A stretch of 64,000 bases of DNA from Alitta virens (taxonomy: Eukaryota > Annelida > Polychaeta > Phyllodocida > Nereididae): positions 37,732,836 through 37,796,835 of the forward strand of contig OW028580.1 in the NCBI GenBank assembly GCA_932294295.1, written 5' to 3'. Below are positions 10,787 to 21,638 of this stretch, in pieces. The notes beneath the pieces were generated by a model, which saw nothing but the letters and a program-made list of their open reading frames with translations, made no database searches and was not told the DNA's origin. Position 1 is the stretch's first letter. Every line of letters starts with the position of its first letter. The position numbers and the translations under genes are program-made.

Positions 10787-11213
10787 ATTGTACAACATAC
10801 ACTGCAGCTGTCCAACATACACTGCAGTCATCCAACATACACTGCAGTCATCCAACATACACTGCAGCCATCCAACATACACTGCAGTCATCCAACATAC
10901 ACTGCAGCCATCCAGCATACACTGCATCCAACATACATGGCAGTCGTCCAACATACACTGCAGTCATCCAACATACACTGCATCCAACATACACTGCTGT
11001 CATCCAACATACACTGCATCTAACATACACTGCAGTCATCCAACATCCACTGCAGTCATACAACATCCACTGCAGCCATCCAACATACACTGCACTCATC
11101 CAACATACACTGCACTCATCCAACATACACCGCAGTCATCCAACATACTCTGCATCCTTCCAACATACACTCCAGCTATCCAATATACTCTGTAGCCATC
11201 CAACATACTTCTC
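10787..11213. repeat. 20-bp minisatellite (CATCCAACATACACTGCAGT)
   Basis: About 21 copies of a 20-bp unit, most with a CTGCAG palindrome. Several units lack 5 bp, leaving CTGCATCCAACATAC. Since 20 is not a multiple of three, one unit is read in all three registers and most frames on both strands stay open. The apparent 171-residue and shorter proteins (Ile-Gln-His-Thr-Leu periodicity) are this effect. Confidence 0.97.
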
Positions 11214-11670
11214 TTTTGTCTCCTGTGAAATGATATGTAAACTTATCTAATAATAAAGAAAAGTATCCTCCTAAAATGTGTTATTATCTCTCAGTACAAA
11301 ATCTTCTAGCTGCATGCTTGTCATTGCTTTCATAAGAAAAAAGGACAGTGGCAGAAGAGAGTGAATTATGAAGAAATATTTTTGTCATAATATCTTTCTG
11401 ACGGCTCTACCTAATATTCTCTTTGTAGGGAGTCTACCGATTTATTCTTTTCTTTATGTAAGCGTCATTGTTCGCACTTTTTTTTTTATCTCTCTGTAGA
11501 TTTTTTTTGTCTGCTTATTTCGAGTTCTTTGAAACAAAATGTGGAGCAACTAAATTGGCCCTTTTTTTAGCTTCTTTTTCTTTTTTTCTTTTAATATATG
11601 AATTAAGACATACCTTTGAAATGAAAATGGATCAAAGACATATGTTTTGTTCTGTAGTATAATTTTATGC
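11214..11670. other. Unannotated interval
   Basis: T-rich stretches (poly-T at 11478-11590) and no supported gene or element. Confidence 0.45.
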
Positions 11671-11672
11671 TA

Positions 11673-12650
11673 CCTTAAACCAGGGTATCTTTGGCTGCTC
11701 CAGGGTAACATTGGCCGCCTATGTAAAAGAGATTTTCGTTATAATTTCTTGTAGACTTTCAAATGCTACATTTTGGTATTGTGACAAACCATTAATATTT
11801 AAGGGTAAGTAGGTGTAAGTTATTGATTAACTTGTTTCATGGTGTTGCTGTTCATCCATCTATGACTGCCATAACAATTTTCATAAAACCATATCTTAAT
11901 CTAGGATGCCAAGAGACACTCCTTCATGCTTTCATTTCATCAAAACTTGATTACTGGCAGCAGAAGAAAATACCACCTTGGCTCCCTGTTTATCAACGCA
12001 TACAATTTAATGTGCTATTGATTATATATATAAGGCAATAAATTACATGTGTCCAACATATATTATTGATCTGCTCAAAGACTATGAACCAGCTCGTGAT
12101 CTGAGATAATCTGAACTTTTTAAAAATGCCTTTTTCTCGGAGTTCCTACATTTGAGAAAAATCTTTTCAGTGTGCACGATTATGGAATTCCCTTCCAGTT
12201 GATCTCAGGAAAACTTGCTCTGTAGACATTTCTAAAACCAAGTTAAAGGCTTACCTTTTTAAACAACATTTTACATAAATTTACATATTTTGATTACTGC
12301 ATAACTTTTTATTTATTATTTTATTTATTATTTCAATTATTGATTGTAAGCCGTTTTAGAGCATATTTCATGAATTTTACGGTATACAAAATAAATATTA
12401 TTTTTATTATTATTATATTCTATCCAAAAATGTTGACTGTATCATTCCAAAAGCTATGGGTTGGCGAAGTTACCCTGATGCTGGGTAACTTTGGCCGCGC
12501 ATTATTTTACTAAATAAACCTGTTATGATTATGAGCTTCAAGAAGCTTTATGGTGTATATATATCTAAGACTTAGAAGGTCCATTTATGGGGCATGAAAT
12601 GCAGGACCAAAAATGTTTGCCGAAACGGCCGAAGATGCCCTGGTTTATGG
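11673..12650. mobile_element. TIR transposon with TA duplication, carrying a LINE piece
   Basis: The left end CCTTAAACCAGGGTATCTTT matches the inverted right end CCATAAACCAGGGCATCTTC. TA flanks both ends (11671-11672 and 12651-12652), as in Tc1/mariner elements. An internal copy of the motif (GGGTAACTTTGGCCGC near 12484, and GGTAACATTGGCCGCC near 11704) shows the ends are built from a repeated word. There is no transposase frame; a 3' LINE fragment fills 11840-12420. A third terminus-like GCCAAAAATGCCCTGGTT lies at 13293. Confidence 0.65.
11840..12420 (+). pseudogene. L2/CR1-like LINE, 3' end of ORF2 and 3' UTR
   Basis: The plus strand encodes the post-RT tail typical of L2/CR1 elements. The first piece has ETLLHAFISSKLDYW and, after an internal deletion, WLPVYQRIQFNVLLI. 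A frameshift then gives YKAINYMCPTYIIDLLKDYE followed by PARDLR and an in-frame stop. A further frame gives WNSLPVDLRKTCSVDISK and ends KAYLFKQHFT with a stop at 12276-12278. The 3' UTR ends in an ATT microsatellite near 12418. The order ISSKLDY, LPV-RI, P-YI-DLL, R-LRSS, WNSLP, FK--LK-YLF is the family's normal order, so identification is secure although the copy is dead. It lies inside the TIR element 11673-12650. Confidence 0.88.
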
Positions 12651-12667
12651 TATGTTATTTAGCCAGA

Positions 12668-13140
12668 TGACTTGCCATGTCATGTTATGTTGTTATGTTA
12701 TGTTGTCATGTTATGCTGTGTTGTTATGATATGTTGTCATGTTATGCTGTGTTGTTATGATATGTTGTTATGTTATGCTGTGTTGTTATGATATGTTGTT
12801 ATGTTATGCTGTGTTGTTATGATATGTTATGTTATGCTGTGTTGTTATGCTATGTTGTTATGTTATGCTGTGTTGTTATGCTATGTTCTTTTGTAATGAT
12901 GTGTTTGTTGTTGTTGTGTAATGCTATGTTATGTTGTTATGTTATGTTCTGTTGTTATGGTATGTTATGTTCTGTTGTTATCGTATGTTATGGTATATTT
13001 GGCCAACAGACTATTGTTATGTTATAAATGTTATGTATTATCTTGTTTTGTCTTGTCTTGCCTTGTCAATCTAATGGTCCCCAGTATTGTTGTGCAAGTC
13101 TAATGTTATGTAATGTTTTGTCATATTATGTTATGTTATC
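12668..13140. repeat. TGTTATG-type array
   Basis: Tandem words ATGTTGTTATGTTATGCTGT, roughly 25 bp, repeat about eight times and then decay to TTATG and TTGTCTTG. The array starts directly after the right end of the TIR element and ends about 150 bp before another copy of the same terminus, so it may lie inside a larger related element. Confidence 0.9.
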
Positions 13141-13290
13141 TTATCTTAAAATACCTGGGTTTTCCATGTTCTAGCATGATGCATACAATGGTATTTTCCC
13201 AACATTTTTCTCCATTGCATTTTGTTACCAAGTTCTGTTTGTGTTTTTGAGGGTTTCTTTGCTTACACGATGTGAAGATGACTTGGCCAC

Positions 13291-13313
13291 CAGCCAAAAA
13301 TGCCCTGGTTCAG
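13291..13313. mobile_element. Solo terminus of the CCAGGG TIR family
   Basis: CAGCCAAAAATGCCCTGGTT reads like the right terminus at 12632-12650 (GAAGATGCCCTGGTTTATGG). No partner end is seen nearby except that of the 11673-12650 element. Confidence 0.45.
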
Positions 13314-13783
13314 GAAATTCTGCCCTGTTCACTTTTTTTTTTATCCTGTGATTTTTCCAGACACGCGTCCAACATAGTGTGTTGCGTAACAGCAAGAAAA
13401 TCGATCATTCTGTTTACACTGCCCAAAAAAAAAAAAAATATATAAAAAATGCTCATTTGTATTGGTTTCACAGGGATACAGGGTAATAGGGTAAGAGTCA
13501 CTGCAGAGGATGTGTGATTTTTTTTCCAAGATCATACTTGTAAAAATTATATTCTTAAGCATTATTTTTAATAACTATATACAGCGTAATGTTTATATAT
13601 TTAATGTTTCAAGTATAAATTGTCATGTGGTCATATTTTGCATAATATTTTAGCTATCATTTTATAGTTATATCATTTTTACATGCTATTTTATTTTTCA
13701 AAAGTTCATAATCACTATTTTGTAGACATTCACTTATTTAGTCTTAACAGTTTAATTTTTTTGCTTATATCGTCACTTAACAT
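13314..13783. other. Unannotated AT-rich interval
   Basis: Poly-A/T runs at 13330 and 13428 and no recognised feature. Confidence 0.45.
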
Positions 13784-13862
13784 TACAGTAAAATCCCTAT
13801 TAAGACCATCTACTGTCTAAACTTTCTGTTAATTGCATTCTTAATGATGAGGTTCCCTGTGC
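13784..13862. mobile_element. Minimal Pogo-like MITE
   Basis: The left end ACAGTAAAATCCCTATTAAG and the right end CTTAATGATGAGGTTCCCTG are imperfect inverted copies of one another. Both resemble the CAGTAGAACCTCGCCATTAA type of end seen at 34598 and 57614. At about 79 bp it would be the shortest member in the window. Confidence 0.45.
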
Positions 13863-14935
13863 ACTCTGCCTCAAATGTTTACCTAAAATTCAGCAAGATG
13901 TCACTTTTGGAATTGTGAATAAATTTTACAAGTGAAAATAAAGGCACTTAATCTTTTGTTATTATAAATAGAATTAAAGGAAAATGGTCAACAGAATTGT
14001 TTGGATTTTATGTTGATTATTTACTTAATATAAAAGATCTGGAAATCGCAATAAAGTCAATTCTTCTGAACTGTTTGTAAACTTTTGAGCCCGGCTGTAT
14101 CTAGTGATGAAGTATTGCAGTTTCTGCTTTACAGATTTTGACTTTAATTTAATAGATGTTTGCTTGTTTTCGATATCAATAGTAAAGAAAGTGTATATCA
14201 TCAACATGCTGAAGATCAAATATGTGGTGGTCGATTGAATTTTTTTATATAAAACACATCGATTTTTCAACCAAATATTGACCAGCCGAGCATAAGAATC
14301 ATTTTTGATAGGTGATCAGTTTTGAATCACCTTTGAATTGAAGTGATAGCTCTGTTTCAATCACTTCAATGAACTTCTTCCACTTCAAAGTCAAAGTAGC
14401 TGTATAAAGTCCAGCTCTGTTCTGACTTTTTTTTTTTCTGGTATTTTTTTGTTTTTATGCTCCTTTTTTTACTATTTTTTATCGGCATTTCTCTTCCATT
14501 TTTTTTGCGCTTTTTAACTTCGATTCAGAATGGGAAATTCATCGAAGTGTATACGGATAAATCCACTGGTGTTGCTTCACAACGTTCGAAGACTCCTGAG
14601 TGACTTAATCTAATAGTTTCCGCCGCTTCGCGGATTGATATTTCCACCAAATGACAGATCAGGCTCGGGAGGCTTCGACACGCTTCCTTTTCAACAAACT
14701 ATCTGAGAAAAAGTCTTTCGTCTTATACTTCTGCTTCTTTGCTTGTTTCCAGAATATTTTGATTTATGCCTCTTGTGATTACTTTGGGTTACTTTGTTAT
14801 TTTTTGTCCCTCTTTCCACATTTTTTTCCTTACTGCCAAACTCACTGGTCTCCACCACATTTTTGCTTCTCCACCAATCAATACCAACTACTTGCCAGCC
14901 AATAGCATATGTCCTTTGATTGTACCATTCAAGAT
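13863..14935. other. Unannotated interval
   Basis: No supported gene. The stretch 14420-14520 is T-rich. A 98-residue frame at 14766-15062 runs into a GTT/GCT microsatellite and has no domain I recognise. Confidence 0.4.
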
Positions 14936-14949
14936 TCGCATCTCCATAT

Positions 14950-15006
14950 GGTTGCTGCTGCTGCTGATGATGATGTTGTTGTTGTTGCTATTTCTGCTGC
15001 TGCTGT
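14950..15006. repeat. Short GCT/GAT/GTT triplet array
   Basis: Runs of GCTGCTGCTGCT, GATGATGATG and TTGTTGTTGTTG follow each other, which suggests one triplet array that mutated in blocks. Confidence 0.8.
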
Positions 15007-15229
15007 GTCCAAAGTTCACTTTCTTTGCACCATTTTTTTTAGCACATGCTTTAGAATTGTGACGTCACAGTCAGGTGAATATTTCACGACTTCTAATGCA
15101 TCTCACATGGTCTCAGCTAATCTATCATTTAATCTGATATTGCATGACAGCTAGGGTGAAATCCAATATAAGAAAACAAGTGCCATGAGCTGCAGCTCAG
15201 CTAGATGTTCGTTTGCATGAGATATTCAA

Positions 15230-15290
15230 CTAAGGTACGTGTACTCGGTGCTTATGCTGGAGCAAGCAAAAGTTCCCACCCAATGGGTAT
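15230..15290 (+). mobile_element. SINE core scrap
   Basis: TACTCGGTGCTTATGCTGGA followed by CCCACCCAATGGGTATATAT is a diverged piece of the SINE family A core, ending at the TA run that precedes the LINE 3' end. Confidence 0.45.
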
Positions 15291-15302
15291 ATATATATAT
15301 TA

Positions 15303-15830
15303 TTTATTCGTACGTATATAATAGTACACGTGAAATTATATGTCAAGAAAAATGAAATTCAATTTATGGAAAGTTAAAATATCATTTGGCGAACCTCTGT
15401 TGGTTCAAGTACAGTTTCTGACATCACTCAGTGCGTAAATAACTTTGGCATCATGTCTTAGGGCCATCTTGCACTTTTCAGTACATAAAGAGTTTTATTG
15501 AGGTTTTATTCCTTTCATGAATATCTTCCATGTTGGATAATCCAAGTTCATTGCAGCAAAACTGCAGATTTTTTCTAAATATAGACATTGAACATTTCAA
15601 TGCAGCCCTCATCACATAGCTCACTGCACTGGTTGGATGGTTCATAACTGCAGCGGCAAATGTCATAAAACGGGAGATAAACATATGCTTCCCACATAGA
15701 GAACTGGATAGAGCAGCCACAATCCCACAGTGTGTTCGGTAAGGGAGCCGCCACACTACCCTCAAGGACTTTCTCCATACAACACACAGTTTGTCAATTT
15801 TCATGAATGGAAGCAACATACACCCATAAT
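15303..15830 (-). pseudogene. LINE reverse transcriptase 3' end
   Basis: The minus strand encodes 113 residues (15819-15478) with KIDKLCVVWRKSLRVVWRLP and YRTHCGIVAALS, matching the W-x3-R-x3-LP-x2-THC block of the 3.8-kb LINE (MWNRCVRSLLNLPNTTHC). The rest, with SRFMTFAAAVMNHP and FRKNLQFCCNELG, is the C-terminal helix-rich tail. The frame stops at 15478 and a 170-bp 3' UTR reaches plus-strand TTTATTCGTAC at 15303-15313, the same terminal word as the LINE at 5781. It is 5'-truncated beside a SINE fragment at 15833. The open frame is intact within what remains, so this copy is younger than the 3.8-kb one. Confidence 0.78.
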
Positions 15831-15832
15831 AT

Positions 15833-15945
15833 GTAACGTGAAGACTCCAAGCAGCCTTATCTTCTCATCATTACGTCTGCCTCTGGCAGCTGGTCATGCA
15901 AGCTGGCTGGGCTTCAGACCAGTTGCATTGAGACATTGGACATAA
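15833..15945 (+). mobile_element. SINE family B 3' half
   Basis: It contains GACTCCAAGCAGCCTTATC, CTCATCATTACGTCTGCCTC and TGGCAGCTGGTCATG, and ends CATTGAGACATTGGAC. This 3' half also occurs at 25735, 35720, 52320 and, inverted, at 63075. Family B shares its core with family A but replaces the CTCTCTCACCTCATCAATC tail. Confidence 0.75.
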
Positions 15946-16391
15946 ATTCCTCTCCTCACCTCACCTCACCTCTCCTCACCCCTCCTCTCCTCTCCTCTTC
16001 TCTCCTCTCCTGTCCCCACTTCTCCCCTCCCCTTCTCACCTCTCATCTCCCCTCCTCTCCCCTCCGCTCCCCTCCTCACCTCAACTCACCTCTCCCCTCC
16101 CTCCCCTCATCACCTCTCCTCTCCCCTCCCCTTCTCACCTCACCTCTCCCCTCCCCTTCTCACCTCTCCCCTCCTCTCCCCTCCTCACCCCTCCTCTCCC
16201 CTCCTCTTCTCCTCTACTCCTCTTCTCCTCTTCTCCTCTCTTCTCTTCTCTTCTCTTCTCTTCTCTTCTCTTCTCTTCTCTTCTCTTCTCTTCTCTTCTC
16301 TTCTCTTCTCTTCTCTTCTCTTCTCTTCTCCTCTCCTCTCCTCTCCTCTCCTCTCCTCTCCTCTCCTCTCCTCTCCTCTCCTCTCCTCCTG
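15946..16391. repeat. (TCTCC)n/(TTCTC)n pyrimidine array
   Basis: The first half is an irregular TCTCC/TCACC pentamer array, the middle is a near-perfect (TTCTC)n run (16236-16325) and the end is perfect (TCTCC)n. The 199-residue Ser/Pro/Leu frame and the minus-strand Arg/Glu frame are repeat translations. Confidence 0.97.
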
Positions 16392-17755
16392 TTTTCTAAT
16401 ATCAACCTAAACAGTCAAACATCACCAAACCAACGTCTCTCAACTCATTGGCTAGCCCCCATCCCAAACCAAACCAACCATTCTACCAATGGGCGTTGCT
16501 CCCAAATGGGAATTTGTTTCGGTAGGCAAGCATAACAAAGAGGAAAGCGCATCTGTGTCCGAGGCAAGATGGATGATCGATGCTGGGTGATCGATTGTCA
16601 AACCAATTCGATTGTAACTATGACAGACGTTAGGGACTTTAGTCTGTTCCAGAGGGGGAGGAGGCTGGAGTAAGGGGGTTTGGTCTTGTCACCCTGTGAA
16701 CTTTTTGACAACCCACTATTGATTACTAATGTTTGTTGTCTGAACAGTTTCAAGATTTTATCGATTACACAAACTTCATCTAATTCCCAACTTAATCCCA
16801 AGATTAATTTTTATATCCACAACATTACCCCTGGTAAACATATCCCATTTTTGTTTGTCACACTTTCCGCAAAGTTGTTCACATTTATTGATTCGGATTT
16901 TTAAAATGAAAGGTGGGTTTCAGTTTTGTTCCAACAAAATTATAAAAGTATAAAGTCGACACGAAACTCAAGTAGAAAGAAATCCTGGTTAAAATGTCAA
17001 ATGCAGAATTTGAAGCCTAGACTTCTGCTAAAAGCTGCAGGCATTATTTGATTAAATATATACATTGTACATAACAAAAAATACATATGCAACCCAAGGC
17101 AGTCACTTTAACATCAGTTTAATAGAATTCTAGAAAGCACGAGTTCTATAAGTTAGAAAAGATAAATTTGACCTCATTTGCCACTAGAAAACACCATCTT
17201 ATTCCAGTTCCATTTCTTGAAAATATGATCAACCTCCAATTTGACATGAATGATGAAGCCCTTAGGCTACCAATTTGCACGCAAGATGAATGATTTCATT
17301 AAATCCAATTTTCTCTGCTTAAACTTGGTAGAATTAGGTATGGCTTGTGTCAGAGCTAGTGCTAAATGTAGACCCATCATTCTCGCCATTGGCATTCTAG
17401 CTGGTGAGAGATGAGACTTATTTTCGTCTTGTCAAATTTCAACCTGTGTACAAAAGCACTTCTCGACTGAGGTTTCCTAATGCCAGTCTAAAGTGCCTTA
17501 ATAGCGAGGTTAGCTTTTCAGAGAATGTCAGTTTCAGGGATGGTGTACATACTTATGAGGGCATTGCCAACTAAATATTTGAAAAAGTTAAAATTTCTCA
17601 TTTAAAGACAGCTGTCATTAAATTAAAACTCTCAAGCAAAATAATGTAAAATTTGTCCTATGTGACCATAAATTAATAACGCAAGACTTAAACTATCACA
17701 AACATCTACAAATGCGATGTTCACTGTTCTATGTGGATTGCTAATTTCTTCAAAG
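16392..17755. other. Unannotated interval
   Basis: No supported gene. AAAGTGCCTTAATAGCGAGG at 17490 is a scrap of the AAGACCACCTCA family. Part of 17100-17755 may be decayed LINE sequence continuing from the RT remnant to the right, but I could not read a frame. Confidence 0.4.
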
Positions 17756-17759
17756 GGGA

Positions 17760-18010
17760 TCACTGAATCTGTCCAAGATTACCTATATTGAATTATCACA
17801 ATAAAGAATTCTGTCATCTGCATACATAAATGCACTAACTATTGATAAATACATACATATATGATCATACACAAAAACAAAAAAACCTAAAAAGAGTATG
17901 ATCCTAAAGAACATCCTTGGGGAACGTCATTTTTTCTGCGAATATACAGCAGTACTATAACTAACTTCAAAGCTAACCAGTTATCTAGACAGAGAGACAG
18001 ACTGGCAGAC
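17760..18010 (-). pseudogene. LINE reverse transcriptase palm fragment
   Basis: On the minus strand, DVPQGCSLGSYSF is encoded at about 17930-17890 and is followed by a stop. YADDRILYCDN is encoded at about 17824-17792. VPQG-x-LG and YADD are two adjacent catalytic blocks of the reverse transcriptase palm, and their spacing of roughly 32 codons is normal for non-LTR elements. At least one stop and one frame change separate them. Nothing downstream reads cleanly, so only the palm can be named. Confidence 0.7.
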
Positions 18011-18119
18011 GAACAGACAAGTGGCTTGGGAGACACTCAAAACAGAATGGTCTGACTCAGCTCATTGTCCGGACGGTTGAGTAAACATTGGAGAGGTCAG
18101 TCGGCCAACCCTGAACAAC

Positions 18120-18516
18120 ATGAGGAGGAGGAGGAGAGGAGGAGGAGGAGGAGGAGGAGGAGGAGGAGAGGAGGAGGAGGAGGAGGAGGAGGAGGAGGAG
18201 GAGAGGAGGAGGAGGAGGAGGAGGAGGAGAGGAGGAGGAGGAGAGGAGGAGGAGGAGGAGAGGAGGAGGAGGAGGAGGAGGAGGAGGAGAGGAGGAGGAG
18301 GAGAAGGAGGAGGAGAGGAGGAGGAGGAGGAGGAGGAGGAGAGGAGGAGGAGAGGAGGAGGAGGAGGAGGAGGAGGAGGAGGAGGAGAGGAGGAGGAGGA
18401 GAGGAGGAGGAGGAGGAGGAGAGGAGGAGGAGGAGGAGAGGAGGAGGAGGAGAGGAGGAGGAGGAGGAGGAGGAGGAGGAGGAGGAGGAGGAGGAGGAGG
18501 AGGAGGAGGAGGAGGG
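18120..18516. repeat. (AGG)n polypurine array, 400 bp
   Basis: An uninterrupted purine strand of GAGGAG units with AGAGG slips every 15-50 bp. The slips change the reading register, so frames mix poly-Glu, poly-Arg and poly-Gly. None of the three long frames is a gene. Confidence 0.98.
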
Positions 18517-18549
18517 AGTGATCTATTTGCACGACGAAAAAAAAGTAGA

Positions 18550-18645
18550 CTATCTATCTATTTCTCTATCTCTCTGTCTATCTCTCTATCTCTCTATCTA
18601 TCCATCCATCTATCTATTTACCTATCTATCTATTTCACCAGCTGC
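18550..18645. repeat. (TATC)n/(TCTC)n array
   Basis: Interrupted TATC and TCTG tetramers starting 30 bp after the purine array. Confidence 0.9.
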
Positions 18646-18769
18646 CTGTCCCAAAATCTTACATCTCACTCTGTCTTTGCTTCTTTCTTTTCCTCTGTCT
18701 TTGCATGGACGTAAAAGCCCATGGTCTTTGCCTCTGTCTTAGCCCGTCTATTTTGGGTGCCATTATCTG

Positions 18770-19150
18770 GCCATGGCATCAAGAGGTGTCATCACCCGAT
18801 TGTTTCCAGGCTTCTTCGCCCATAAAACGCGCGTTAAGAGGCCATCAGGGCACTGTGTGATGCCAGCCCGTCAGACGGACGTCAAAAGTCGCGTCGCAAT
18901 GCAAGACGCCGCGTCATAACGCCTTGGCAGGCGTGAATGTGACGTCCCGGGGACTGTCTGCCTCTTTGGCCTGTTACTTTCATTCGCCCTGTCGTCTGCT
19001 TTTCTGCAGAACAATGTTGAGTGGCCAGTTCGCGCCCTTTCACACTTATTCTATGGGCCGAATCACGAGTCTGCAACCCGCAGAGTCTGCCTTTTAATGC
19101 CATCCAGAACTGCACTGAACTGCCTCGTTGTTGTCAAAAGGTGACGTCAT
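18770..19150. other. CpG-rich block
   Basis: CpG is frequent here (for example AAAACGCGCGTTAAG, AGACGGACGTCAAAAGTCGC, GACGCCGCGTCATAACGCC), while it is scarce in nearly all the rest of the window. No repeat unit, terminal inverted repeat or conserved frame explains it. A CRE palindrome TGACGTCA lies at its right edge (19142). It could be a small CpG island or promoter, or a young GC-rich element. The 77-residue minus frame is not recognisable. Confidence 0.5.
19142..19149. promoter_or_regulatory. CRE palindrome TGACGTCA
   Basis: Perfect eight-base ATF/CREB consensus at the edge of the CpG-rich block. A motif match only. Confidence 0.3.
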
Positions 19151-19199
19151 CAGAGCAAGAATTCTTCTGGCGCCAAAAGACTTCCATCGCAGACGATTC

Positions 19200-19844
19200 G
19201 TTGGGTTCAATTTAGTACTATACCCATAAATATCATAGAGAAAAGCACATTTATTCAGTATAATACCTATTGTTGGTGCAGTTTGTTATATTTGGCACGA
19301 TTGTGACATTGATTTATTGAAACAGATATATACATGCAATTTATTATTGAAACTGAAAGTCACCGAGCATTTTAGATCTTTGTTGTGACTCATTTCTAAA
19401 ATTTAATTCAGTATTTCTTGCTATTTCATATCAAACTGAGGTCTTAGGTTTGCCATGAAAGACAACTTCATCAATAACAAAACAATTGCAACATTTGGAT
19501 ACCCCAAAACTACTATATTCAATGGGGCAAAGGAATTGTAATTTTTTTTTCCTCAAATAATTCCTCTGGGTTGCTGTATAGCAGGATTATAACAGTAGCA
19601 ATGTTGCTGTGTATTTTTGTTGATATATCTTGTAGTGGGGTACCCTGTTTTCGCACTTTTCTGTCACCCTATATGCATAAACATTTAGATGAGGGATCCA
19701 GTGCTGATGGGAGGATCCAAGCACAGGGTGGTACCCCTGGATCAAAGGGGTAAAATGATCATATACTAATCGACATAAATTGTACTATGTATATTTTCAG
19801 TACTTAGCTTTGATCAACCTAGAATAGAACAAAATGTACTCCTG
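19200..19844. other. Unannotated interval
   Basis: AT-rich, no supported gene or element. Confidence 0.45.
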
Positions 19845-19900
19845 ATTTCTATTATATTCTGTTCTATTCTATTATATTCTACTCTATTCTACTCTATTCA
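19845..19900. repeat. Short (ATTCT)n array
   Basis: About ten imperfect TATTCTAT/ACTCTATTC pentamers. Confidence 0.85.
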
Positions 19901-19977
19901 TTTTATCGACATGTGGACCTATATTTACAGGAGTCAGTTTATTGAAATATATATTACGTTAACCCCCATTGTCGAAG

Positions 19978-20140
19978 CTGTTTATCTATCTAAGTATTTA
20001 TCTATATAACTTTCTATCTAACTCTATCTATCTAACTATCTATCTATCTATCTCTTTCTATCTATCTATCTATCTATCTAGCTATCTATCTATCTATCTA
20101 TCTATATATCTGCCTATCTGCCTATCTATCTACAATCTTC
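19978..20140. repeat. (TATC)n array
   Basis: About 160 bp of interrupted TATC tetramers. No SINE body is visible on its left, unlike the arrays at 41.9 and 60.6 kb. Confidence 0.95.
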
Positions 20141-21200
20141 ACATCAGACTAATCTACACAAATCTACTTGCTGTTGTCTCTCCAGTACCCGGATGTGAGG
20201 GGTATACCTTTTTGCCCTCTTGCGTTGGCGGGAGTATTCTGAGAGGAAATAAACAAATTGCGATAAAAAAGCAAAGAATACAGGAAAGAGGGCAAAAGAA
20301 ACGAGAATGCCATCATTCCTATAAGCAAAACCAGTTATATGATATCAAAGTAGGCTTTGGGGCATTTTCTAGTTTTTGTGTGGGGCTTGAGTTCGAATTT
20401 CTGGGCTGTGTGTGTATTCATGTTCTATCGCCATGCACAAACATGCTTGTTTTTGTAATTATGTAAGGCAAAACAGTGTTTTGTGGTCACTCAGTACAAT
20501 TTTCCTGTATCTTTTTCCCCCCATATATCTGATGTAGACAGAAAGAGGATGTTGTAAAATTTCTGGACAAAACTTTTCTATTCAGTATTTTTCACTGTGT
20601 CTCTCCATTTAATTGGCGAAAAGCTGTTTTATTGTGTAACATATCACAGCTGCAGCAGGTTCAATCACCGTACATTTGTTAGAATTATCTGATCATGAGT
20701 ACTCGCGACCTACAACACGTAATGTACAGATCATTCATATAGGTATTTAGAATCATATGAGAGCATACTACCCCATATTTTTCAACTTAATTTCAAGCAG
20801 TTTTATGGTAATTTTTCTGCATATATTGAATTGCTCTTACAAAAAAATTAAAAAAAAGAAAAAAAAAACAGTTTTGTCAAACCGTGACCCTAAAAATATT
20901 TGGTACCTTGTGACTTTTTAAGAATATGTCTCTATCCAAATACCAAGAACATTGATGAATATTGACATCATACTGTAGCCACACAAACATGGCCATACGT
21001 TTTTGGACATGTATGTATTGCGATGGCCTGAATGTCGGTCAGTTCGTCCCTATCTTTTATCTCTTTGTCTGTCTGTCAACCACACTTATAGACATGATAA
21101 CTTCAGGTCTATTGATGCTAAGCTGTAGTAACACTCCATATACTTCATCGTGAGCATTGAATCCAGGCGCTGACATCATTGTAATTTTCTGTAGTTAGTG
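20141..21200. other. Unannotated interval
   Basis: The frame that continues from the TATC array to 20466 has no recognisable domain. A-rich run at 20838-20870. Nothing else seen. Confidence 0.4.
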
Positions 21201-21204
21201 TTGG

Positions 21205-21335
21205 TTTGTGGGTGGCCCCTCGGCAGATGACATGAACATCTTAGAGGAGTCACCCTGCTCAATATTTTATTAAATCTGTATTTTTAACATGTTTTGTAAT
21301 AATAGTGGGCAAAATAAATGAATCTGAATCTAAGC
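21205..21335 (+). mobile_element. Possible LINE 3' UTR end
   Basis: The segment ends GCAAAATAAATGAATCTGAATCTAAG, written here as its two parts GCAAAATAAATGAATC and TGAATCTAAG, a polyadenylation-like word plus a short AATCTG repeat typical of L2/CR1-type 3' ends. It shares the CTTAGAGGAGTC region with 8015-8035. Confidence 0.35.
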
Positions 21336-21638
21336 TCATGGAACTACAGATAATATACCTTAGAGGAAGACCTTGAGTGATTTTTAAAAAATGGACGACT
21401 TAGACTGTTTTTAGGTAAAACTCATCCAGAACATAGACTACTCATGTGAGTAATCTGTGTCCACAGCCTTGTGGCTCTTCACTCAAATCCCACCAGCAAA
21501 ACAAGTGAAAAATTAGGCTCTTCCCTACAGTGGCGTGATTATCGTGCAAATGTATACTTCCAAGACAGCAAATGTGATCCGGAAAGACCAAAATTTAAGT
21601 GCTCGAAAACTTTCGGCCCTGGCTGTAGGTGTAACACT

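Noticed and set aside
10787..11213. CRISPR-like array (regular repeats)
   Set aside because: No unique spacers: units are contiguous 20-mers, and the host is a eukaryote.
10735..11250. 171-residue frame with Ile-Gln-His-Thr repeats
   Set aside because: Explained by the 20-bp minisatellite, which is open in most frames on both strands.
18065..18742. 225-residue Arg/Glu/Gly protein
   Set aside because: Pure AGG array read through slips; three overlapping frames are equally open.
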